Shown: in pieces, positions 1 to 5,019 of the stretch
Layout: each line of letters opens with the position of its first letter
Position numbering within the stretch: the stretch's first letter is position 1
Assembly (NCBI GenBank): GCA_003641425.1
Contig: QNAH01000225.1
Location: forward strand, 1 to 5,019
Length of the DNA: 5,019 nt
Direction of reading: 5' to 3'
From: Candidatus Zixiibacteriota bacterium
GTDB lineage: Bacteria > Zixibacteria > MSB-5A5 > GN15 > PGXB01
Translations under genes and position numbers: made by a program
The notes under the pieces: generated by a model
What the model was told of the DNA's origin: nothing
What the model saw: only the letters and a program-made list of their open reading frames with translations
The model's database searches: none

Positions 1-325
1 CAAATACCCCGACCAGGAACAGCCCCAGGTAAACATAGGATTGATTGTACCAGGACGGTGAAAATTGCCCTGAAGATATCCGGGCTGTTTTATGGGCATT
101 TCTTATAACGATTATATAGTACAGGAGGATCAGGATAACGCCGGCAATAAAATTGATAGGGTGCAAATCGACATAAATAAGAATCGCCATTGCGATATTG
201 AATACAACGATGGCTCCAATAAAAAGGAAAACCGCTTTTAATGCTTTTCCGCAGTAAAGATGGCCCAGGCCGGGCATGAACAGCGACAGCAAAGCCGCCA
301 GCCAGCTTTGACGTTTATTGGACAC
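1..325 (-). CDS. Multi-pass membrane protein with PGLGHLY module, possibly N-terminus of a signal peptidase I fusion, 3'-truncated
   Basis: The frame runs off the left edge of the window after 108 codons. The visible product begins MSNKRQSWLAALLSLFMPGLGHLYCGK and has hydrophobic segments at about 8-25, 31-52 and 57-74, with a fourth beginning at about 97. The PGLGHLY-x-G-K motif is typical of small TM2-like membrane modules. The following pattern, a cytoplasmic NAHKTAR stretch and then SWYNQSYVYLGLFLV, resembles the N-terminal extension found before the peptidase S26 domain in some bacterial signal peptidase I proteins. The catalytic Ser-Lys part would lie outside the window, so this assignment is tentative; a stand-alone membrane protein is the alternative. 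The GTG at 325 is chosen over the GTG at 331 because GGGGAG lies 8 nt before it. It starts 24 nt after the ybjQ stop and is probably in the same operon. Confidence 0.75.
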   Translation of the reverse strand, partial: MSNKRQSWLAALLSLFMPGLGHLYCGKALKAVFLFIGAIVVFNIAMAILIYVDLHPINFIAGVILILLYYIIVIRNAHKTARISSGQFSPSWYNQSYVYLGLFLVGVF

Positions 326-333
326 GATCACTT

Positions 334-339
334 CTCCCC
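334..339 (-). promoter_or_regulatory. Ribosome-binding site deciding the GTG start of the membrane protein
   Basis: GGGGAG on the minus strand lies 2 nt before the GTG at 331 but 8 nt before the GTG at 325, so it selects the latter. It falls in the 24-nt gap after ybjQ, which shows that this gene has its own ribosome entry although it probably shares a transcript. Confidence 0.6.
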
Positions 340-349
340 GGTATTTATG

Positions 350-673
350 CTATGTATCATTCTCCACAATGACGGCGGTTCCATAAGCAAGAAGCTCCGC
401 GGCACCCTTCATGACCATTGAGGTCGAAAACCGTATATTAACAACAGCATTGGCTCCAAGCCGGGCGGCTTCCTCGACCATCCGGTCCAGCGATTGCTCC
501 CTGGTTTCCGCCAGCATCTTTGTATATTCCTTAACCTCACCGCCCACAATTGTCCGTAACCCGGCCATAATATCCTTGCCGACATGCCGTGCTCTTATGG
601 TGTTACCTCTAACCAGCCCGAGTACCTTGACAATCTTCATGCCATGCACCGTATCCGTATTGACTATTATCAT
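350..673 (-). CDS. ybjQ: YbjQ/UPF0145 family protein (PF01906-type)
   Basis: This is a small cytoplasmic protein of 107 residues, the usual length for the YbjQ family, which databases name 'heavy-metal-binding domain' although its biochemical role is not established. Family features visible are the N-terminal strand with GMKIVKVLGLVRG (11-23), ARHVGKDIMAGLRTIVGGEVKEYTKML (28-54), the helix with ETREQSLDRMVEEA (56-69), LGANAVVNIRF (72-82) and the closing strand AYGTAVIVE (96-104). It has no cysteine, so a thiolate metal site is unlikely. No signal peptide or membrane helix is present. The ATG overlaps the anti-sigma stop as ATGA and is preceded by a good AAGGAGA. Its place directly behind a sigma/anti-sigma pair suggests that it is made as part of that regulon or helps to control it. 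That link is inference only. Confidence 0.9.
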   Translation of the reverse strand: MIIVNTDTVHGMKIVKVLGLVRGNTIRARHVGKDIMAGLRTIVGGEVKEYTKMLAETREQSLDRMVEEAARLGANAVVNIRFSTSMVMKGAAELLAYGTAVIVENDT

Positions 674-1122
674 CTTTTGATCTCCTTGTAACGGTCGCGA
701 CGATAAGCAAATATGCGCTCTCTTGTAACGGAAACCAAAAGAAAAATCGCGCCGAGGATTATTGTTCCAACGCCGATTTTCAGGATCAGCGGCTCATCCG
801 GATTTAGAAAGAAATTCTGAAAAATTCCGTAGCACATGCAGGCCAGAATTATGATGGCACCGATCGAAAAAAGAATCCAGCCGATGCCTAATTCCAGACG
901 GCGATAAATACCGCGCCAGTAATTGTCCCACACATGCTCCGGGATGTCGGCATATTTCATGGCCCCGGTCACCTCCTTAAGCTCCTGAAAAACCTCAAGC
1001 TCCTTCCGGCAATCGGAACAGGTTTTTAGATGCATTTCAAGCTCGGCTTTCTCGTCGGATGATAATTCTCCGTCGATATAGCCGGACAGCATTATTTTAT
1101 ATTTGTCTTCACCTGAGTTCAT
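670..1122 (-). CDS. Zinc-finger (zf-HC2) membrane anti-sigma factor
   Basis: This is probably the inhibitor of the sigma factor encoded just upstream, holding it at the inner face of the membrane. The 150-residue protein starts with a putative zinc-finger anti-sigma domain: LSGYIDGELSSDEKAELEMHL, then His31-x3-Cys35-x2-Cys38. A linker with Trp65 and Trp69 leads to two hydrophobic segments (about 80-102 and 113-132) separated by only about ten residues (NPDEPLILK region). A basic cytoplasmic tail ends in RRDRYKEIKR. With two helices both ends should face the cytoplasm, leaving almost no periplasmic sensor, unlike the single-helix RseA/RsiW pattern. The ATG at 1122 lies inside the sigma gene, has no Shine-Dalgarno and is probably translated by coupling, which would keep the two proteins in ratio. 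The TGA stop overlaps the ybjQ start (ATGA). Domain class and partner are well supported; the mode of release is unknown. Confidence 0.88.
   Translation of the reverse strand: MNSGEDKYKIMLSGYIDGELSSDEKAELEMHLKTCSDCRKELEVFQELKEVTGAMKYADIPEHVWDNYWRGIYRRLELGIGWILFSIGAIIILACMCYGIFQNFFLNPDEPLILKIGVGTIILGAIFLLVSVTRERIFAYRRDRYKEIKR
681..687 (-). promoter_or_regulatory. Ribosome-binding site of ybjQ
   Basis: On the minus strand AAGGAGA lies 7 nt before the ATG at 673, inside the last codons of the anti-sigma gene. It is the strongest Shine-Dalgarno in the window. Together with the ATGA overlap it supports the chosen start. It also means that ybjQ can be translated more strongly than the anti-sigma gene, which has no such site. 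Confidence 0.8.
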
Positions 1123-1666
1123 GACATAATTTTGCCAGTTTTTTGCGTGCGTAATACAAGCGCGACATTACCGTTCCTTTCGGGATATTCAATAATTTGG
1201 CTATTTCATCATAAGACATATCCCGGAAATGTTTCAGCACGATGATCTCCCTGTCTTCGAACGAAAGTTCGCTGAGTGCCTTTCTGATCATCGCGGCTTC
1301 TTCCTTGCGGATTAATTTTGTCTCGGGATTGCCTTCATCGACCAGGAGAAAATCGGATTCTTCGAGATCGACCGCTTTGGAGTCTCGTTTCTCCCGGCGC
1401 TGGAGATCATTTTTACACAGGTTGGCGATGATGGAATAAAACCATGGGAAAAATTTCTGTTTCTGATCGAATTTTTTGGCCGATTTGAAAACCCTGATAA
1501 AGGCTTCCTGCGATATATCCATGGCCTCATCACTGTTGCCGACCATTCCCAGCGCCAAAAAATATGCTTTTCGCTTATATTTCTCCACAAGCGCTCTCAT
1601 GGCGGTCTTATCGCCGTCGACGATCTCCGCGATTAAATTGTTATCATCTGCCCGTGTTGCACTCAA
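1109..1666 (-). CDS. ECF-family RNA polymerase sigma factor (sigma-70 family)
   Basis: This is an alternative sigma factor that directs RNA polymerase to a stress or envelope regulon. The 185-residue product has the two-domain ECF layout. Sigma region 2 (about 26-91) carries DISQEAFIRVFKSAKKFD, which covers the core-binding and -10 recognition helices, followed by FFPWFYSIIANLCKNDLQRR. An acidic linker (about 99-117) follows. Sigma region 4 (about 124-180) has LSELSFEDREIIVLKHFRDMSYDEIAKLL and the helix-turn-helix end IPKGTVMSRLYYARKKL for -35 recognition. There is no region 1.1 or 3, so it is not a housekeeping sigma factor. The start used is TTG at 1666-1664, preceded by a weak CAGGT. No ATG or GTG lies in frame between it and the upstream stop. 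The next in-frame Met (residue 23) would leave region 2 almost intact, so the exact start is unsure. The 3' end overlaps the anti-sigma gene by 14 nt, which marks that product as its partner. The specific ECF subgroup and target promoters cannot be told from the sequence. Confidence 0.93.
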   Translation of the reverse strand: MSATRADDNNLIAEIVDGDKTAMRALVEKYKRKAYFLALGMVGNSDEAMDISQEAFIRVFKSAKKFDQKQKFFPWFYSIIANLCKNDLQRREKRDSKAVDLEESDFLLVDEGNPETKLIRKEEAAMIRKALSELSFEDREIIVLKHFRDMSYDEIAKLLNIPKGTVMSRLYYARKKLAKLCHELR

Positions 1667-1749
1667 CTTATATACCTGCAGGCTTCGGATTTATTCAGGG
1701 GAAATATTATATTACCGTAAAAAACGAAATAATTATGAATATAGTCAAG
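1667..1749 (-). promoter_or_regulatory. AT-rich intergenic gap, possible promoter of the sigma operon
   Basis: This 83-nt gap between recN and the sigma gene is the only sizeable non-coding spacer in the window. It is clearly richer in A and T than the flanking genes. Read on the minus strand it contains TAATATAATATT (1714-1703), which includes a perfect TATAAT (1711-1706) about 40 nt before the proposed sigma start. No good -35 box lies 16-18 nt upstream of it. A TTGACT at 1748-1743 is 31 nt away, which is too far to pair. No GGAAC-type ECF -35 element is present, so self-activation by the encoded sigma factor is not shown. A run of six T at about 1724-1719 lacks a preceding hairpin, so no recN terminator is called. 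The promoter role is inferred from spacing and the single box. Confidence 0.3.
1675..1682. repeat. 8-bp palindrome CCTGCAGG just upstream of the sigma gene
   Basis: The sequence CCTGCAGG is a perfect inverted repeat whose last bases (AGG, on the minus strand) form the only Shine-Dalgarno-like stretch before the TTG start at 1666. It could be a small operator half-site pair, or a chance palindrome, since the symmetry does not extend into the flanks. Confidence 0.25.
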
Positions 1750-3426
1750 TTAAACCTTACTGTTTTCAGGAAGGCTCAGCATACGCTCGATTTCAGCCTT
1801 TTTCTCGGATTCGTCCAACTGCCTGACTGATACCACATTTCTTTTCTCCCTGCCGCCCGATTCGATTTTTTCAACAGCATAATGATGTTCGCTCAGGGAG
1901 GCGATCTGATGTAAATGGGTGATAACCAGCAGTTGTGAAGTCCTCGCGAGCTTTTCAAGTCTCGAGGCCACCATTCCTGCCGTCCGTCCCCCAATTCCGG
2001 CGTCGATCTCATCAAAAACCAACAGCATTTTATGCTTTCCGGTCATTTGCTTATCAGCCGCCTTCAGGGCCAGCATGATCCTTGAGATTTCTCCCCCGGA
2101 AGCTGTTCTGGCTAAAGGCTTTACAGGCTCATTAGGGTTGGCGGAAATCAAAAAACGGCCGCTTTCAAATCCATCGGGATTCGGCCTGATTCTGCGCCCG
2201 TCAAATTCAATACCATCAGGATCCGGCTCATAAATAAATTCATATTCAAATCTTGCCGAATTCATCCCGACCAGTTCCAGTTCCTTTTCAATGACCCTGG
2301 ATAATTTTTCCGCCGACTTTTTCCGCCTATCCGAGATTTGCGACGCCAGGGCCGAATATTCATGACGACGGCGTTTTTCTTCATCGCGGAGTATTTTTAG
2401 CTGTTCTTCGACATCCAGTTTACTTCCAAGCTGATCATGGATTTTTTCAAGCATCTTTAGAATCATCTCTTCGGAACCGCCGTACTTCTTTTTCAAGCGA
2501 TAAAGCTCATCCAACCTGAGATTTATCTGTTCCAGCCGTTCGGGATCATCCGGGATCGATGACAGGTAGGCTTCTATATCGGCCCGAAGCTCCTCCAGAT
2601 TGATGATGGCGTTTTCCATCAGGTCCGCTTTCGGTTCCAGTTTTTTATCCAGCGAGGCCATTTCATTCAGATGCCGCCGGCAACCTCCCAGAATGTTCAG
2701 GGCGGCGTTATCGTCCCTGTCCAGCATTTCCAGAATGAGTGATGCCTTTTGGCCGAGCATTTGCGCCGAGTCGAGGATTTTTTTCTCCGACAGGATTTCC
2801 TCTTCTTCGCCGATTCTTATTTTCGCCTTTTCGATTTCATCTCTCTGGAAAAGAAGCAATTCGCGCTCGTTTTTCTCGGTCTCCTTTTTTGATTCGAGCC
2901 GCGTCAGCCTTTGTTTTGCGGCCTGCCAGTCCTGAAAAATCTGCCGCAGTTTTTCCACCTGTTCGGAGAGACCGGCAAAACGGTCGAGAAAACCCTGGTG
3001 ATTTTTTTCGTCAAGTAACTGCTGATGTGAATGCTGGCCGAACAACTCGGCCATATACCGCGTGATTTCACGCAATTGCGTCAGGGTGGCCAGCTGTCCA
3101 TTGATAAAAGTCTTTGATGATTTATTCAGGGATATTTCTCGTCGAAGTGTGATTGCACCGGGAGTGTAGTCTATTTCAGCCTGATCCAGAGCCTTACTGA
3201 TTTCTGCATTATCGCCGATATCGAATTCACCCTCGATAACGGCCAGCCCGGTTCCGGAGCGAATGTCATTGCGGTCGGCTTTTTCGCCGAGTAGCTGGGC
3301 GATCGCACCCACAATTATCGATTTGCCGGCCCCGGTTTCACCTGTCAATGTGTTCATACCGTCTCTGAAATCGATATCGAGCCTGTCCACCAGGGCGAAA
3401 TTCTCTATGTGCAGGTGTTTCAGCAT
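1750..3426 (-). CDS. recN: DNA repair protein RecN
   Basis: RecN is an SMC-like ATPase of the cytoplasm and nucleoid that acts early in double-strand break repair, before and alongside RecA recombination. The 558-residue product has the normal family length. It shows the N-terminal LHIENFALVD strand, Walker A GETGAGKS (29-36), a long charged coiled-coil middle (about 150-400), the ABC signature TASGGEISR (441-449), Walker B LLVFDEID with Asp472-Glu473, and the H-loop ITHLHQIA with His504. The H-loop reads THLHQ where many RecN proteins have THLPQ; the switch His itself is kept. The ATG at 3426 is preferred because MLKHLHIENF is the usual RecN N-terminus. It has no clear Shine-Dalgarno and lies 4 nt after the dnaG stop, which points to translational coupling. 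The stop is TAA at 1752-1750. No frameshift or truncation is seen. No LexA-type SOS box was noticed near the start, as expected for a gene inside an operon. Confidence 0.96.
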   Translation of the reverse strand: MLKHLHIENFALVDRLDIDFRDGMNTLTGETGAGKSIIVGAIAQLLGEKADRNDIRSGTGLAVIEGEFDIGDNAEISKALDQAEIDYTPGAITLRREISLNKSSKTFINGQLATLTQLREITRYMAELFGQHSHQQLLDEKNHQGFLDRFAGLSEQVEKLRQIFQDWQAAKQRLTRLESKKETEKNERELLLFQRDEIEKAKIRIGEEEEILSEKKILDSAQMLGQKASLILEMLDRDDNAALNILGGCRRHLNEMASLDKKLEPKADLMENAIINLEELRADIEAYLSSIPDDPERLEQINLRLDELYRLKKKYGGSEEMILKMLEKIHDQLGSKLDVEEQLKILRDEEKRRRHEYSALASQISDRRKKSAEKLSRVIEKELELVGMNSARFEYEFIYEPDPDGIEFDGRRIRPNPDGFESGRFLISANPNEPVKPLARTASGGEISRIMLALKAADKQMTGKHKMLLVFDEIDAGIGGRTAGMVASRLEKLARTSQLLVITHLHQIASLSEHHYAVEKIESGGREKRNVVSVRQLDESEKKAEIERMLSLPENSKV

Positions 3427-3430
3427 TCGA

Positions 3431-5019
3431 TCATTCTTTGCGTCTTTTGATGAGGTCGGATATTTCTTCGGTCAGTTTTCGGGCGGTATCGATATCGCCC
3501 TGTTCCTCGGCGACTTTCAGTTCCACTTTAAGCCTGTCGATAATCCGCTCCTTTTTGAAATTCAGGATCTTCCCGAGATAATCTTTTATCATAAGCCGGG
3601 CCTTGTCTTTTTCCCAATCGATTTCGGCGAGCAATGTCAACTCGGATATAAGTCTGTCATCATCGAGATAATTGATCAGGCTCCCCGCAGAAAAAGTACG
3701 TTTCTCTTTGAGAAGAGTCAGCATCCGTGAGTACAAACCGGCGTAGGTCTCGGTATGAAAATCCTCGGGCATTAACTCATCACTGACATCATCGAAGTAT
3801 TCGGGGTGATTTATTATTAGCGAGAGCAAATCACGCTCGATATCATCGATTTTTTTGGGCGGCTTGACACTGATACCCCCTATGCGCGCCGTTCTGTCCG
3901 TTTTCAGTAAATCATAGAAATTCTGTATGTCGGTTTGCAGTACTTCCGCCGCCTCGGCAACAAACAGCCGCCGACGCGTGGCATCTCCGATTCGTCCGGC
4001 CAGTTCCGCCAATTCTTTTATCAGTTTTTCCTTGGCGATAATACCCTGTTTTTTAAGGTCGATATTGCGGACACGAAACTGAAGGTACCTGAGTGCATCA
4101 TCTTTAAGTTTTTCGATACCCCCGGCGCCCTGTTTGACCGCGACCGAGTCGGGATCCTCACCTTCGGGAGGAATCATCACCATGACTTCCAGTCCGGCAT
4201 CATAAAGGACATCGACCGAGCGCATGGCCGCTGCCTGTCCGGCCGAATCGGCATCAAAAAAGAGATAAGCCATTTCGGCAAAACGGGCAAGAAGCCTGGC
4301 CTGCTGGGCGGTGAAGGCCGTTCCCGACGAGGCCACGACATTTTTGATCCCCGCTTGATAAAGCGAGATCAAATCGAAATAACCCTCGACAATGATAACC
4401 TCTTTTCTCTCGCGGATAAACTGGCGGCTGAAATTCAAACCGTAAAGAACATTGCTTTTGGAATACAGCATTGTCTCCGGCGAGTTGACATACTTGGCCG
4501 GTTCACCCTTCTTGAGAGTCCGGCCGCCGAAAGCGATCGGTTTACCGCTGAGATTGAAAATCGGGATCATCAGTCTCTGCCGGAACCGGTCGAAGTACTT
4601 ATCATGCTTTTCGGAATATGAAATCAGCCCGGCTTTGGCCAGTTCTTTGGGAAACAGTTCTTTTTTAAGGGCATAATTCAGAAAACCTTCCCATTCCTCG
4701 CCGGCCAGTCCCAGCTGAAACAGTTCTATCGACTCATCGGTCAACCGGCGCTGCTCTTTGAGATATTTCGTCATCTGCCGATGATATTTGGGCGCCTGCA
4801 ACATCGATTTGAAATAGTCAAGGGCCACCCGGTGAGCATAGTGCATCCGTTCCAGTTCTTCTTTGGCCGAACTGTCGATTCTTTTTTCCGGGATTGTGAT
4901 TCCGGCCTTCTGGGCAAGAAAACGCACCGTCTCGACAAAGCTCATGTTTTCATGTTCCATCAGGAAGGTGAAAACATTGCCGCCTTTGCCACAGCCGAAA
5001 CACTTGAAAATCTGCTTCG
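3431..5019 (-). CDS. dnaG: DNA primase DnaG, 5'-truncated by window edge
   Basis: DnaG makes the short RNA primers for the lagging strand and works with the replicative helicase DnaB. The reading frame stays open to the window edge, so the Met codon at 4960 is internal. The first visible residues (KQIFKCFGCGKGGNVFTFL) are the end of the CHC2 zinc-binding domain with its second Cys pair (codons at 5002-5000 and 4993-4991). Numbering from the Met at 4960, the RNA polymerase domain follows, with DRFRQRLMIPIF at about 124-135, FGGRTL at 144-149 and KYVNSPET at 156-163. The TOPRIM core has VEGYFD (Glu192), SSGTAFT at 211-217 and FFDADSAG with Asp236 and Asp238. The C-terminal helical region, about 372-505, is where DnaB binding is expected. 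In total 528 codons are visible and the stop is TGA at 3433-3431. The C-terminus is intact. Only the start, the first zinc ligands and any upstream promoter are missing. recN begins 4 nt downstream. The identification is secure. Confidence 0.97.
   Translation of the reverse strand, partial: KQIFKCFGCGKGGNVFTFLMEHENMSFVETVRFLAQKAGITIPEKRIDSSAKEELERMHYAHRVALDYFKSMLQAPKYHRQMTKYLKEQRRLTDESIELFQLGLAGEEWEGFLNYALKKELFPKELAKAGLISYSEKHDKYFDRFRQRLMIPIFNLSGKPIAFGGRTLKKGEPAKYVNSPETMLYSKSNVLYGLNFSRQFIRERKEVIIVEGYFDLISLYQAGIKNVVASSGTAFTAQQARLLARFAEMAYLFFDADSAGQAAAMRSVDVLYDAGLEVMVMIPPEGEDPDSVAVKQGAGGIEKLKDDALRYLQFRVRNIDLKKQGIIAKEKLIKELAELAGRIGDATRRRLFVAEAAEVLQTDIQNFYDLLKTDRTARIGGISVKPPKKIDDIERDLLSLIINHPEYFDDVSDELMPEDFHTETYAGLYSRMLTLLKEKRTFSAGSLINYLDDDRLISELTLLAEIDWEKDKARLMIKDYLGKILNFKKERIIDRLKVELKVAEEQGDIDTARKLTEEISDLIKRRKE

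Noticed and set aside
1312..1590. Second minus-strand frame inside the sigma gene
   Set aside because: It is an out-of-frame shadow; the sigma frame has full region 2 and region 4 signatures.
1743..1748. TTGACT as a -35 box for the sigma operon
   Set aside because: It is 31 nt from the TATAAT at 1711-1706, well beyond the usual 16-18 nt, and no nearer -10 box is present.
1719..1749. Rho-independent terminator after recN
   Set aside because: There is a T run at about 1724-1719, but no GC-rich stem-loop before it.
1476..1826. Plus-strand reading frame crossing the sigma-recN gap
   Set aside because: It overlaps the start of the sigma gene and the end of recN on the opposite strand. No ribosome-binding site or domain supports it.
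3263..3730. Plus-strand reading frame spanning the recN/dnaG junction
   Set aside because: It is antisense to two well-identified genes, has low-complexity Ser/Phe-rich composition and shows no family motif.
3935..4621. Long plus-strand reading frame (228 codons) opposite dnaG
   Set aside because: It lies wholly antisense to the conserved TOPRIM and polymerase regions of dnaG. Its translation shows no recognisable domain, so it is a shadow of the real gene.
3431..4960. Taking the Met at 4960 as the dnaG start
   Set aside because: The same frame continues upstream to the window edge and encodes KCFGCGKGGN, the end of the DnaG zinc-binding domain. The gene therefore begins outside the window.

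Overview
The window carries six genes, all on the minus strand, so transcription runs from the right end to the left end. In order they are: dnaG (DNA primase, 5' end cut off by the window edge), recN (complete DNA repair ATPase), an 83-nt AT-rich gap, an ECF-type RNA polymerase sigma factor, a zinc-finger membrane anti-sigma factor, a YbjQ/UPF0145 family protein, and the N-terminal part of a multi-pass membrane protein that resembles the N-terminal module of some signal peptidase I fusions (its 3' end lies beyond base 1). No RNA genes, mobile elements, CRISPR arrays or strong intrinsic terminators are visible.

Two transcriptional blocks are suggested by spacing. Block 1 (about 5019-1750) is dnaG-recN: recN starts 4 nt after the dnaG stop, so primer synthesis at the replication fork and double-strand break repair are probably co-transcribed. 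Block 2 (about 1666-1) is sigma / anti-sigma / ybjQ / membrane protein. Here the sigma and anti-sigma genes overlap by 14 nt, the anti-sigma stop overlaps the ybjQ start as ATGA, and the last gene starts 24 nt after ybjQ. This looks like a small envelope-related regulon with its own sigma/anti-sigma switch. The 83-nt gap between the blocks holds a TATAAT-like box and an 8-bp palindrome next to the weak ribosome-binding site of the sigma gene. It is the only place in the window where an internal promoter is plausible.

The organism is a bacterium of moderate GC, by eye a little under 50%. The gene order dnaG-recN differs from the proteobacterial rpsU-dnaG-rpoD arrangement. The style of the anti-sigma factor (two membrane helices, a DRYKEI-type tail) and of the PGLGHLY membrane module suggests an environmental lineage of the FCB/Zixibacteria kind. 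This is an impression from sequence style and not a taxonomic proof. The core genes are ordinary housekeeping genes. The less usual part is the sigma block, particularly an anti-sigma factor with almost no extracytoplasmic sensor and a YbjQ protein translationally coupled to it. I do not see a clearly new system.
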